Made by a program: the position numbers and the translations under genes
Shown here: positions 36,836 to 44,992 of the stretch, piece after piece
How the letters are laid out: each line of letters starts with the position of its first letter
How positions within the stretch are numbered: position 1 is the stretch's first letter
From: Candidatus Gastranaerophilales bacterium
GTDB taxonomy: Bacteria; Cyanobacteriota; Vampirovibrionia; Gastranaerophilales; Gastranaerophilaceae
NCBI GenBank assembly: GCA_900770525.1
Contig: CAAHDT010000023.1
Location: 1 to 64,000 of the forward strand
Length of the DNA: 64,000 nucleotides
Direction: 5' to 3'
Notes under the pieces: model-generated
What the model was told of the DNA's origin: nothing
Databases searched by the model: none
What the model saw: the letters and a program-made list of their open reading frames with translations, nothing else

Positions 36836-37608
36836 TCTCTAACAATTGACAAATCAATTTCAGCAAAAACACCTGACTCATAAGTATCACAACCGGCAAC
36901 AACAGTTCCCAAAGGATCACAAATCATAGAATTACCGACACTTATAACATTATTTTCGGCTTTGCCTACTAAATTTGCAGTTATAAAATAAGTCAAAGTT
37001 TCTGCCGCACGACAAATATTCATACTCTGCCATGTTTTTATAAAATCCGACTTAACCTTCTCTGAAAAAGCAGACAATGTTGACCATGCCGATGGAGAAA
37101 CAATGATTTCTGCTCCTTTTTGGATAAGTTTTTTATAAAGCAATGGAAATTTGATATCAAAACAAAGACTTATACCAACTTTAGCAAAATCAAGATCAAC
37201 TACAACAACTTCATCTCCTGCAGTTAAGTATTTATCTTCATTTCCACCAGCAAAATTATATAGATGAATTTTTCTATATTTTCCAACAATTTCACCTTGA
37301 CGATTTATCACAAAACACGTATTATAACGTTTCCCTTCAGAAAGCTCAATAACAGAACCTGCAACGATGTTAGTATTATATCTTTGAGCAGTATCTTGGA
37401 GTTTTTTTATTATTTCTCCCCCATTTTCGTCTTCCGGAGAATTTATAAATTCTTTGTCACAAATTCCTGTTGAGAAAAATTCTGGCAAAACAACCAAATC
37501 TAAGTTATCTTCACTATGTTGGTGAATTATTTCCTCTATTTTTTCAAAGTTTGCATCTTTATCCCCTAAAATCGGGTTAAACTGAACACTTAAAATACCT
37601 GCTTTCAT
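36799..37608 (-). CDS. Carbon-nitrogen hydrolase (nitrilase superfamily)
   Basis: A 269-aa cytoplasmic amidase of the nitrilase superfamily. The Glu-Lys-Cys catalytic triad is visible: Glu43 (VVLPEFF), Lys113 (YRKIHLYNF) and Cys149 (GISLCFDIKFP). NICRAAETLTYFITAN and GNSMICDPLGTVVA are also family patterns. Related enzymes are omega-amidase, N-carbamoylputrescine amidase and predicted amidohydrolases; the substrate cannot be fixed from sequence. An N-carbamoylputrescine amidase role would link to speD but is unsupported. Confidence 0.88.
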   Translation of the reverse strand: MKAGILSVQFNPILGDKDANFEKIEEIIHQHSEDNLDLVVLPEFFSTGICDKEFINSPEDENGGEIIKKLQDTAQRYNTNIVAGSVIELSEGKRYNTCFVINRQGEIVGKYRKIHLYNFAGGNEDKYLTAGDEVVVVDLDFAKVGISLCFDIKFPLLYKKLIQKGAEIIVSPSAWSTLSAFSEKVKSDFIKTWQSMNICRAAETLTYFITANLVGKAENNVISVGNSMICDPLGTVVAGCDTYESGVFAEIDLSIVRDFKRLYPVSEME

Positions 37609-37681
37609 AATTTTCTCCTATAAACCGTTTTGAGAAATTATACATTATTTTTTATTTATTGAAATCATAATTATTAATGAT

Positions 37682-38104
37682 TTATTTTTTCATTTGAGCT
37701 AAAAACTCTTTTGTAAATTCAGGATGTTGCTTATTGTATTCAATATATTCATTTAACCGTTCAAAAACATTTTCAGATATTATATGTTCAATTTTACAAG
37801 CATTTTCCGCCGCTTCTTGTTCACCCAGCCCTAAAATATTATTAAAAAACTCTTGAAGTAGAGCATGCTTTTTTATAATTCTTTGAGCAGCTTTTTCTCC
37901 TTCATCCGTAATCATTATGACATCATACCTGCCATAATTTATTAACCCTTGTTTCCCTAACCTTTTAAGCGCTTCACTCACGGAAGCCCTGCTCACATTC
38001 AATTCTTTCGCAATATCAACAGCACGCACTTTGTTGTACTTGTTTAAGTAATTGCTGATAACTTCTAAATAATCTTCCAAACTGGATGTTAAACTTTTTT
38101 CCAT
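37682..38104 (-). CDS. DtxR/MntR-family metal-dependent repressor
   Basis: A 140-aa regulator. The N-terminal winged helix has YLEVISNYLNKYNKVRAVDI and the recognition helix in LNVSRASVSEALKRLGKQGL, followed by the dimerisation/metal-binding domain with HALLQEFFNNILGL and ENACKIEHIIS, which supplies the usual His and Glu ligands. With Fe(II) or Mn(II) bound, such proteins repress metal uptake genes. The short form without an SH3 domain is closer to MntR. Its own promoter carries a matching operator, so it likely represses itself. No metal transporter is adjacent. Confidence 0.88.
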   Translation of the reverse strand: MEKSLTSSLEDYLEVISNYLNKYNKVRAVDIAKELNVSRASVSEALKRLGKQGLINYGRYDVIMITDEGEKAAQRIIKKHALLQEFFNNILGLGEQEAAENACKIEHIISENVFERLNEYIEYNKQHPEFTKEFLAQMKK

Positions 38105-38123
38105 ATTTCCTTCTCTAATGCCA

Positions 38124-38165
38124 ATCCCGAAATCTTCTTAATAAGGAGGTGGCAGATTTCGGGAT
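38124..38165 (-). promoter_or_regulatory. Leader hairpin before the DtxR/MntR gene
   Basis: A perfect 12-bp inverted repeat, ATCCCGAAATCT (38124-38135) with AGATTTCGGGAT (38154-38165), with an 18-base loop. In the mRNA the loop contains CCACCTCCTT, an anti-Shine-Dalgarno-like stretch that could pair with the gene's own AGAAGGA. It may be a control element or an attenuator. Confidence 0.5.
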
Positions 38166-38206
38166 GAAACATGTATTGTATGTAAGTGTAAATTTCTAAC
38201 AAATAA

Positions 38207-38235
38207 ATTGTAAGGCAAACCTAACATTTTGTCAA
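38207..38235 (-). promoter_or_regulatory. Promoter with DtxR-type operator in the spacer
   Basis: On the minus strand: TTGACA (38230-38235), a 17-base spacer and TACAAT (38207-38212), a near-perfect housekeeping promoter. The spacer holds TTAGGTTTGCCTTA, close to DtxR/IdeR-type boxes (TTAGGTTAGGCTAACCTAA in actinobacteria). A bound repressor would block polymerase directly. Confidence 0.7.
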
Positions 38236-38370
38236 GTATTTTTTTGCTTTGAAATAAGAATCCAAAGCGTCCAAATGTAAAATTATGTTAAAAAATCAAT
38301 AAAAACATACATTTTAAGGAAAAAAAATCTATTCAGTGTTATTATATAATGCGGAAAGGACATTTCTGAT

Positions 38371-39636
38371 ATGATTATTAATGCAATTACCTCAAGATTT
38401 CAAGCACAACCCCCCGCAGTGAAGAATAATTTTAATAATAGCAGCGCTATTATTAAACCAAATAATCATTATTTGGCGAAAGATACTGTTTCATTCACGG
38501 CTTCGCCGATGCAAAAATCCGGTGAGCTTATAAAAGAAGCTATTTCTATGTCATATAAAAGGAGGCTTCCTGATTATAATATTGCAGGTACAAAATTAAA
38601 AGATACCCTAAGCGCTATTGCTGAAAAGTTCAAAGAATATGGAGTCACTTTTGATAGAGCTTATTGTGATAAAGCAACAGTAAAAAGTGAAGACTCATTT
38701 TTTTCAAAATTTATAAGAAGTGGTGAACCTCCACTGGACAAAGTCCGCTCAACCATATTTATGGAAAACCCTTATGACCTTAAGTTTATTAACGATAAAA
38801 TATTACCGGAATTTGAAAGACGCGGTTACAATATTTTACAAATACCTGACAAAACCCTCGGAAGAAAAGTTCTTTCTAAAAAACCGGATTTTGCGGTAAG
38901 ATTAAATGGTATTACTGAAAAAGATGTCAAAAACCTTGCTCCGGAGCTCCGTGGTGGAATTGGGCACGGGCAAAAATCAGGTTATGAAGATATTCAGTTA
39001 AGACTTATCGATACAACTGTTCCAAAAAGCAAACAAGAACCACTTGAAGTTCTAATTATTTTTGGTAAAAATTATGCAAAAGCAAAACATGATGAGTCTA
39101 AATATGTATACAATATTATAAGAGCCTTAAGCGGAGTTCTTCATATTTCTCAAATCAAAGAACCTGCAGTTCATTCTCCTGCAGCAAGAGTTTTGAATAA
39201 TATTGGTATTATTTCTGAAATGTTGAGGGGAAATATCTCTAAACCTCTATTTATGAATGCTAAAAATAAAGATTTTTACCATGATAATTTCGAATTGCCT
39301 GTAGAATTGAGTTCAACTTCTTGTAAAACACTGACAGGTTTACTGCAGGGGATTAGAACCAAAATTCCTGAACACTACAGGGAGCAGGTGGCTCTTGTCA
39401 AATCTGTAGATTATGATAAAGAAATAGTAAAAAAAATCAAAGCTTCGCCTGATTACAAAGAACGAGCTGACAAAACTGTTTTTGCGGAAGATGTCAAAAA
39501 CGCAAGAAGAGAAATCTTGGCACAATTAAAAACTCAAAAAGCAGAAGACTTAAAAGTTATTTGCGAAATTCAGGAAGAAATGGCAAAAACTATTGAAAAA
39601 TACGGAGCGAAGGAAAACGCTACACCCAAAGCGTAA
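38371..39636 (+). CDS. Hypothetical protein, possibly RelA/SpoT-like, 421 aa
   Basis: The N-terminus has an Asn-rich leader and then KDTVSFTASPM, similar to the tag on two other proteins here. The core (about 70-290) includes LDKVRSTIFMENPYDLKFIN, a Gly-rich GIGHGQKSGYEDIQLRLID and PLEVLIIFGKNYAKAKHDES followed by KYVYNIIRAL. The order of an Arg-containing strand, a G-Y loop before a strand, and an acidic residue in the next strand recalls the (p)ppGpp synthetase fold, but consensus His and the E-Q-R motif are altered, so this is a weak match. The last 120 residues are helical. AAAGGA lies about 11 bases before the ATG. Its stop lies 3 bases from the stop of rlmD. Confidence 0.55.
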   Translation: MIINAITSRFQAQPPAVKNNFNNSSAIIKPNNHYLAKDTVSFTASPMQKSGELIKEAISMSYKRRLPDYNIAGTKLKDTLSAIAEKFKEYGVTFDRAYCDKATVKSEDSFFSKFIRSGEPPLDKVRSTIFMENPYDLKFINDKILPEFERRGYNILQIPDKTLGRKVLSKKPDFAVRLNGITEKDVKNLAPELRGGIGHGQKSGYEDIQLRLIDTTVPKSKQEPLEVLIIFGKNYAKAKHDESKYVYNIIRALSGVLHISQIKEPAVHSPAARVLNNIGIISEMLRGNISKPLFMNAKNKDFYHDNFELPVELSSTSCKTLTGLLQGIRTKIPEHYREQVALVKSVDYDKEIVKKIKASPDYKERADKTVFAEDVKNARREILAQLKTQKAEDLKVICEIQEEMAKTIEKYGAKENATPKA

Positions 39637-39639
39637 TTC

Positions 39640-40986
39640 TTATTTTTCAAGAATAGCAACCGTTTCTACGTGGAAAGTGTGACAAAACATATCAAAAGGT
39701 TGTACCGATTTTAAGGTACAGCCTTTTTCGCACAAATACTTCAAATCTCTAGCTAAAGTTGCAGGATTGCAGCTTACGTATATAAATTTTTTCTTTGTGT
39801 GAGCAAGAGCTTCATCCAAAGACTCTTTTGTGCAACCTTTTCTTGGCGGATCTAAAATTGTGATATCAAATTTTCGTTTTATCGACTGCAAATATTTTGT
39901 AGTATCTTTTGCGTGTAATTCAACATTACTTATTTTATTTAATTCTAAAACTCTTTCCGCTTTTTTTATAGATTCAGAATTTGCTTCAACACTAACGACT
40001 TCTTTTGCAACATCACTTACAACAATACCGAACGTTGCAATACCAGCATACGCATCTAAAACAGTTGGCGCCTCATCCTTTTTGACTTCATCTTTTACGT
40101 AGGCAAAAATATTCTCAGCACTTTTAGGGTTTACTTGGAAAAAAGTTGTTGAAGCAATTGGAAAAGTTTTATCTATTAATTTATCTTCAATATAATCTTG
40201 CCCACAAACACATTCCGTTTTATCTGATAATATCACATTAGTTTGCTTGGAATTATAATTCAAACAAACACCACGAACTTTATCAAAAGTCTTAAAAATA
40301 GAATTTGAAAAATCAACTATTTTTTTGAATGACTTTGTCACATTTACAACTAGGGTAACCAACACGTCACCATTTTCGGCAGAAATCCGCAAAACAATAT
40401 GCTTTAAATCCCCAGAATGTTTTTTTTCACTATAACCTGAAATTCCAAATTCTGACGCATTAGTTCTTATAAAATCAACAATTTTATCACATATTTCCGG
40501 TTGAATAGGACAATGCTTGATATTCACAATTTCATGGCTTTGAGGCATGTAATAACCGGCTAAAATACGTTTTGATACCTTTGTTTGCGAAACAGGATAC
40601 TGAATTTTGTGTCTATAGATTTTCGAATTTGGACTTGGAATGGTTTTAGGAACTTCGATTTCAATTCCACCGATAGAACAAAGTGAATCCGCAACAATCT
40701 CCGACTTCAACTGCAATTGATAATCATAGTCAATATGCTGTAACTGACATGCCCCACAAACTTTTTGCATAGAACAAAATGGGGCACATCTATAAGGTGA
40801 TGGGGAGATAATTTCGACAATCTCTGCATTTGCATAGTTTTTTGTGAGTTTAGTTACTCGAACCTTCAATTCATCTTCAGGGCAAGCAGCTTCGACAAAC
40901 ACAACAAATCCGTCAACTCTGGCAATACCGGTACCTAAATTGGATAATTTTTCTATTTTTACGATTATATCATCATTTATTTGCAT
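39640..40986 (-). CDS. rlmD: 23S rRNA (uracil-C5) methyltransferase, RlmD/TrmA type
   Basis: A 448-aa RNA methyltransferase that makes 5-methyluridine in rRNA using S-adenosylmethionine. Domains: an N-terminal TRAM RNA-binding domain (1-60, IEKLSNLGTGIARVDGFVVF), an iron-sulfur cysteine set CAPFCSMQKVCGACQLQHI (about 67-85), and the Rossmann methyltransferase domain with VLDAYAGIATFGI, ILDPPRKGC and the catalytic Cys in YVSCNPATLARDL (about 400-410). The gene product could modify U1939 or U747 of 23S rRNA or tRNA U54; the Fe-S set favours RlmD/RlmC. No Shine-Dalgarno: TATAAT ends 6 bases before the ATG. Confidence 0.9.
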   Translation of the reverse strand: MQINDDIIVKIEKLSNLGTGIARVDGFVVFVEAACPEDELKVRVTKLTKNYANAEIVEIISPSPYRCAPFCSMQKVCGACQLQHIDYDYQLQLKSEIVADSLCSIGGIEIEVPKTIPSPNSKIYRHKIQYPVSQTKVSKRILAGYYMPQSHEIVNIKHCPIQPEICDKIVDFIRTNASEFGISGYSEKKHSGDLKHIVLRISAENGDVLVTLVVNVTKSFKKIVDFSNSIFKTFDKVRGVCLNYNSKQTNVILSDKTECVCGQDYIEDKLIDKTFPIASTTFFQVNPKSAENIFAYVKDEVKKDEAPTVLDAYAGIATFGIVVSDVAKEVVSVEANSESIKKAERVLELNKISNVELHAKDTTKYLQSIKRKFDITILDPPRKGCTKESLDEALAHTKKKFIYVSCNPATLARDLKYLCEKGCTLKSVQPFDMFCHTFHVETVAILEK

Positions 40987-40998
40987 AACTCAATTATA
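40987..40998 (-). promoter_or_regulatory. -10 box of leaderless rlmD
   Basis: TATAAT on the minus strand (40993-40998) ends exactly 6 bases before the rlmD ATG. TTTACC 16 bases further upstream could be the -35 element. Confidence 0.55.
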
Positions 40999-41030
40999 TC
41001 ATATAAATACAACAGGTAAAAACGCCCTCA

Positions 41031-41525
41031 TTAATGAGTTTGAACTTTATTTTTAGCAGTCTTTTTATCCAGTTTAGCTTGTTTTTTTTGTTGTTTTTTA
41101 TCGTATTTATATTTATTTTTTAATTTTAAATGACAATCTCTTGGCAACTTGTCGTAATAAGCCTGTTTTTCTTCAGGTGATTGTATTGATTCTGCGTTTT
41201 TCAAACCTTCCTCAAACTTAGCCTTCTTATCCCTGTAGGAAACATGCTTAAATTTAGTAACGCCATGGCAAATCATAGGTACTCCAATCGGAGCAGTAAT
41301 AATTAAGTTTGTAAGTAATGCCCCAACAGACAATTCAGAAATTGCTGAAGCACGAGTAAAATCATTCCGCGGATTTTGATATTTTTCCGGAACATACTCT
41401 TCCCACTTTGGCGCAACAACTTGCACCTGAATATTTTTTTGTCCGGAACCTACTTCTTCTGCAAATACTAACGATTGAGTAGTCAATAGTGAAAATAATA
41501 TAGTTACCACAGCAAATTTTTTCAT
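41031..41525 (-). CDS. Exported hypothetical protein, 164 aa
   Basis: The start is the ATG at 41525 (MKKFAVVTILFSLLTTQSLV), with GGAG upstream. A Sec signal peptide ends near FAEE. The mature part has a moderately hydrophobic stretch SELSVGALLTNLIITAPIGV that may anchor or pass the membrane, then a Lys-rich C-terminus (YKYDKKQQKKQAKLDKKTAK) that could bind nucleic acid, peptidoglycan or a membrane surface. Not recognised. Confidence 0.7.
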   Translation of the reverse strand: MKKFAVVTILFSLLTTQSLVFAEEVGSGQKNIQVQVVAPKWEEYVPEKYQNPRNDFTRASAISELSVGALLTNLIITAPIGVPMICHGVTKFKHVSYRDKKAKFEEGLKNAESIQSPEEKQAYYDKLPRDCHLKLKNKYKYDKKQQKKQAKLDKKTAKNKVQTH

Positions 41526-41631
41526 CAAAAACTCCAAATACTTATTTTTACAGAATTAATTATACAACAAATATTCTATACAAAATAAGCTTGATTTTTT
41601 TTAATTTTAATGCTAAATTATATAATGTCCG
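41526..41631. other. AT-rich intergenic segment
   Basis: No coding frame. TATAAT at 41621-41626 may be the -10 box of the candidate RNA that follows. Confidence 0.4.
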
Positions 41632-41772
41632 AATTCTGGAGTGTGCCTTTGAGAATAAGCGGAAACAAACAATTGACAACTAAATAAAATCTCCAGACTG
41701 TGGCGCTTGCCGACAAGAAATGATTGAGTATCATTTCGAGGAGAGGTAGGTAGCTCGCTACCGCCGCCACAA
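41632..41772 (+). ncRNA. Candidate structured RNA upstream of tRNA-Met
   Basis: A -10 box (41621-41626) would start a transcript at about 41632. TCTGGAG near its 5' end pairs with CTCCAGA (41691-41697). Then comes a 71-base cloverleaf-like unit (41700-41770): closing stem GTGGCG/CGCCAC, small hairpin CTTG-CCGA-CAAG, a 7-bp stem GAAATGA/TCATTTC with a 7-base loop, and GGTAG/CTACC. It is not a normal tRNA: the T-loop lacks TTC and the D-loop has four bases. The 11-mer GACTGTGGCGC occurs both here and at the start of tRNA-Met. I cannot match it to SRP RNA, 6S RNA, tmRNA or RNase P. Confidence 0.45.
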
Positions 41773-41797
41773 AAAAATTAAATATCTAACCATTTCT

Positions 41798-41869
<72 letters not shown>

Positions 41870-41912
41870 GTTTTTTAGTGCTTACAAGTAAAGAAGTGAG
41901 GTTTTGTATAAT

Positions 41913-43046
41913 ATGGTTTCTGCAAGAACTAATAAAACTGCGCGAATGATTAGTTTTTATAAGAATTACGAGCAAAATATTTTACCTGTTCTTGAGCAAT
42001 ATGAACAAGAACGAAGGAATGAAATTTGCAGAGCATTCAAATATAGCTTAATCGCATTACCAACAACAATAGTTGCGATTTGGATTTTATGTTGGTACTG
42101 TGGTACTAATATTTTTGCCTCATTGGATATTGCTATAGCGAGTGTTCCCATTCTGCTTGGGGGCTGTGGGCTTGCGATATTTGCAATATTTTTTAACCAA
42201 AACTTTGAATATAAAAATAAGATTAAAAACAAACTCATGGGGGTTCTTATAAGTAGTTTTGGAGAAATAGAGTGGTTTTCTGGAAAAGATCTTATCAGTG
42301 ATTCTGAAATTCAAAAAAGTAAATTATTTGGGAAATATAATAGTAGAACGAGTGATGATGCATTCAAAGGCATTTACGAAGGGGTTCCTTTTAGAATAAG
42401 TGAAACTACAATGGTTGACGAAGTCAGAGGGCGTAAATTTTATGCGGCTTGGAGATCGTTTAAGGGGATTGTTATTGCGATTAAATCAAATAAAAAAATA
42501 AAAGCACAGACTATTGTGACTACAAAGGGAGATATAAACACGAATAATTTTCGTGCAGTCTATCTTTCAGTTGCAATTGTAGTCAGCCTTCCAACATTTT
42601 TGTATTGTGAAAATATAATGTTCAGTTTTATCATTACAGGGGTAATGCTTTTATTCGGGGTGATATTTTGTATTATTGATTCAGTTGTTCATCGAGAGAA
42701 AAAAAAGAAGAACCTTCAAAAAGTAGTTTTGGAAGATGTTGAGTTTAACAAAAAATATAATACTTATTCTGTTAATCAGGTTGAAGGCAGATATTTAATT
42801 ACTACAGCTTTTATGCATCGTTTTAAAAATTTGCATACCGTATTTGGCACAAGAAGAGCAAAATGTGCATTTTTTGCTAATGAAGTAATATTTGCATTAC
42901 CAACAAGAAAAAATTTATTTGAATTATCAAACGGATTATTCTGTTCACTAAAAAATCCAAAACGCATAAGAGCATTTTACGAAGAAATATCTGCAATATA
43001 TGATATTATTGACTACTTTAAATTAGCAGAAAAAACAGGATTGTAG
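41913..43046 (+). CDS. DUF3137 family membrane protein, 377 aa
   Basis: Two pairs of membrane helices: SLIALPTTIVAIWILCWYCG with ASVPILLGGCGLAIFAIFF near the N-terminus, and AVYLSVAIVVSLPTFLYCEN with FSFIITGVMLLFGVIFCII in the middle. The soluble parts match DUF3137: a segment DDAFKGIYEGVPFRISETTM with FKGIVIAI, and the C-terminal VVLEDVEFNKKYNTYSVNQV then FMHRFKNLH and ANEVIFALPTRKNLFEL. The family's function is unknown. The ATG at 41913 is preferred to an in-frame TTG at 41904; GAGG is about 11 bases away. Confidence 0.75.
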   Translation: MVSARTNKTARMISFYKNYEQNILPVLEQYEQERRNEICRAFKYSLIALPTTIVAIWILCWYCGTNIFASLDIAIASVPILLGGCGLAIFAIFFNQNFEYKNKIKNKLMGVLISSFGEIEWFSGKDLISDSEIQKSKLFGKYNSRTSDDAFKGIYEGVPFRISETTMVDEVRGRKFYAAWRSFKGIVIAIKSNKKIKAQTIVTTKGDINTNNFRAVYLSVAIVVSLPTFLYCENIMFSFIITGVMLLFGVIFCIIDSVVHREKKKKNLQKVVLEDVEFNKKYNTYSVNQVEGRYLITTAFMHRFKNLHTVFGTRRAKCAFFANEVIFALPTRKNLFELSNGLFCSLKNPKRIRAFYEEISAIYDIIDYFKLAEKTGL

Positions 43047-43170
43047 CAGAGAAAATCAATATAGTTTTTAAATCTAAATCACAAATAGTAATTTTTTCTA
43101 TTTTTTTATACAAAAATCATCTTTTTAATATAATTTTTTATTTGATTTTTGTAAAAAATACATTAAAAGG

Positions 43171-43200
43171 TTGATGTTAAGCAAATACAAATCCTATATT
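43171..43200 (+). promoter_or_regulatory. Possible promoter of the flagellar cluster
   Basis: TTGATG (43171-43176), an 18-base spacer and TATATT (43195-43200), 49 bases before the first gene of the fli cluster. A housekeeping-type match, not a sigma-28 or sigma-54 flagellar promoter. Confidence 0.45.
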
Positions 43201-43249
43201 GTATATATGGGGATAACTCAACAGACTTGTATTGCAAAGGGATAATAAG

Positions 43250-44482
43250 TTGGAAAAAACTAAAAAAAAGATAGAAACTTCAGATATATTATTTGAGGAA
43301 TACGACTGGTTTAAAAAGCTATTCCCGCTTGCCTTACAAAAATCTAGTGACGGATTTTTTCAACCGGGGTTAAGATGTGAACTGATAGGAATCAGCAAAA
43401 ACATTAACTTATTACAAACCAAAGAACCATACTTTGTTACTAAAGTAAAAATCGACAAGTTTTATGACATGTTTTTAAGAATGTCTGGCGAAGCTGCGGC
43501 ATTGTTACTAAACAAAGGACTTGGTAAACTTGGCAGAACATTCAACATCAATAAATTGAGCGAATTGGAAGGAAAAGTTTTAACAGGATTTAATGATTAT
43601 GTGTATAAAATAATAATCCAATTTTTTGACCCGCCACCTGTCGTAAACTTTGTAAGAACAAATTTTGACGTAACACATCTTACTTTTATTATCAAAAATG
43701 AAGAAAACGGACAAGCAGGTAAATTCATAATATCAATTCCTGACGGAAGATTAAGTCCTAAAAAAGTAGAGCTTACCGGAGATAAATTTGATTATCCGGA
43801 ATTTTATGAATGCCATACAGATGCACATATCGAAATAGGCAAAACAAGATTTTCCGTAAAAGAGCTTAAAGACCTTGAAAGCGGAGATTTAATAGTTTTA
43901 GAAGACAGCAACATTCAAAGTGTAACCTTACACATTATGGATGAAACAAAAACGGTTTTACTTGAACCAAATATGAACATAAATTTACCCTTTGATGAAA
44001 ATAACGGAGGTAACGAAATGGGGAACAACGCAGAAACTAAAAATTTATGGGACAGCATAGAAGTTGATATGTATGCTGAGATTAATCCTGTAAAAATTTC
44101 TCTTGGCGATTTAAAGAAAATTGAAGAAGGATTGGTTATAGATGTTGCTGCCCTATATGACAACCAAGTTACCTTAAGGGTAGAAAACAAAGTTATCGGA
44201 CACGGGGAACTTGTTATCGTAAACGACCGCTACGGAGTAAAAATCACAAGTATTGAACAGAAAAAAGACTCCGATACCGCAAATCTGATACAAGAAGCAC
44301 TGCCTGCTCCAACAGTACAAACTCAACCAACAGCAGAAAAAACGGACGAAGCTTCTGAATATACAGAAAATGAATCCGGAGAAGAACAAGTTCCAATGGA
44401 CGAAAACGCAGAAGGTCAACAACCTGCAGGAGATGAAGATTTTGACTACAGCGATTTTGAACTAGAAGATGAAGATATTTAA
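43250..44482 (+). CDS. Flagellar C-ring protein, FliM/FliY/SctQ-like
   Basis: A 410-aa motor-switch type protein. The N-terminal part (about 10-185) resembles the CheC-like middle domain of FliM/FliY (MSGEAAALLLNKGLG, NKLSELEGKVLTGFNDYV). Two SpoA (FliN-type) domains follow: about 188-245 (HIEIGKTRFSVKELKDLESG) and about 268-335 (DMYAEINPVKISLGDLKKIE, then GHGELVIVNDRYGVKITSI). The last 75 residues are acidic. Two SpoA domains in one chain recall type III secretion SctQ, while the first domain recalls FliY. The ring sits under the export gate and sets rotation direction. The start is TTG at 43250, 8 bases after AAAGGGA. First gene of the fliOPQR cluster. Confidence 0.75.
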   Translation: MEKTKKKIETSDILFEEYDWFKKLFPLALQKSSDGFFQPGLRCELIGISKNINLLQTKEPYFVTKVKIDKFYDMFLRMSGEAAALLLNKGLGKLGRTFNINKLSELEGKVLTGFNDYVYKIIIQFFDPPPVVNFVRTNFDVTHLTFIIKNEENGQAGKFIISIPDGRLSPKKVELTGDKFDYPEFYECHTDAHIEIGKTRFSVKELKDLESGDLIVLEDSNIQSVTLHIMDETKTVLLEPNMNINLPFDENNGGNEMGNNAETKNLWDSIEVDMYAEINPVKISLGDLKKIEEGLVIDVAALYDNQVTLRVENKVIGHGELVIVNDRYGVKITSIEQKKDSDTANLIQEALPAPTVQTQPTAEKTDEASEYTENESGEEQVPMDENAEGQQPAGDEDFDYSDFELEDEDI

Positions 44483-44504
44483 TTAAAAAAAGAATAGAGG
44501 GATT

Positions 44505-44987
44505 ATGGGCGGATACTTAGTAAATTTTGCAATATATACAATGGCTATGCTTGGGTTAATATTTTTTGCCCTTATGGTGTACCAAAAAACAACTCAAAAC
44601 GGCGGATTAGGACTAAAGAAAAGTAGCTTTCTTAAAGTTGAAGAATCTGTTTCTTTTGGACCAAGAAAAACTCTCTACGTTGTAAGAGCCGGTCACGAAC
44701 GCTTTTTGCTTGCAAGCGATATGGACAAAACAACTTTCATATCAAAACTTGATAGCAATGGAAATATTTCCTCTGAAGTTTATCAAACTTCAACACCTTT
44801 GGATAAAATTTATCCTGAACCTGTCGAGTTGGAAAGACAAGAACAAAAAACTTTTCGTCAAAAACAAAAGCCGCAGATTCAAAACAACAGTATTGATGAA
44901 CTGCCTGTAATAGTTGATTTTACCCAAAGGAAACGCGGGGCTAAAAATCAAGTGTTACAAAACATGCTAAACAAAATTAATGAATAG
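44505..44987 (+). CDS. fliO: Flagellar biosynthesis protein FliO
   Basis: A 160-aa protein with one N-terminal membrane helix (FAIYTMAMLGLIFFALMVYQ) and a short cytoplasmic beta domain: LKVEESVSFGPRKTLYVVRA and GHERFLLASDMDKTTFISKL, the usual FliO pattern. FliO helps assemble FliP rings during export-gate formation. The C-terminal 50 residues are basic and Gln-rich. TAGAGGGATT precedes the ATG and fliP begins 5 bases after the stop. Position between the C-ring gene and fliP supports the call. Confidence 0.85.
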   Translation: MGGYLVNFAIYTMAMLGLIFFALMVYQKTTQNGGLGLKKSSFLKVEESVSFGPRKTLYVVRAGHERFLLASDMDKTTFISKLDSNGNISSEVYQTSTPLDKIYPEPVELERQEQKTFRQKQKPQIQNNSIDELPVIVDFTQRKRGAKNQVLQNMLNKINE

Positions 44988-44992
44988 AGGAT

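Noticed and set aside
41700..41770. Second tRNA gene (loop triplet GAG)
   Set aside because: The four-stem fold lacks the TTC T-loop, has a four-base D-loop and a six-pair acceptor stem, so it is not a normal tRNA; kept as a candidate structured RNA.
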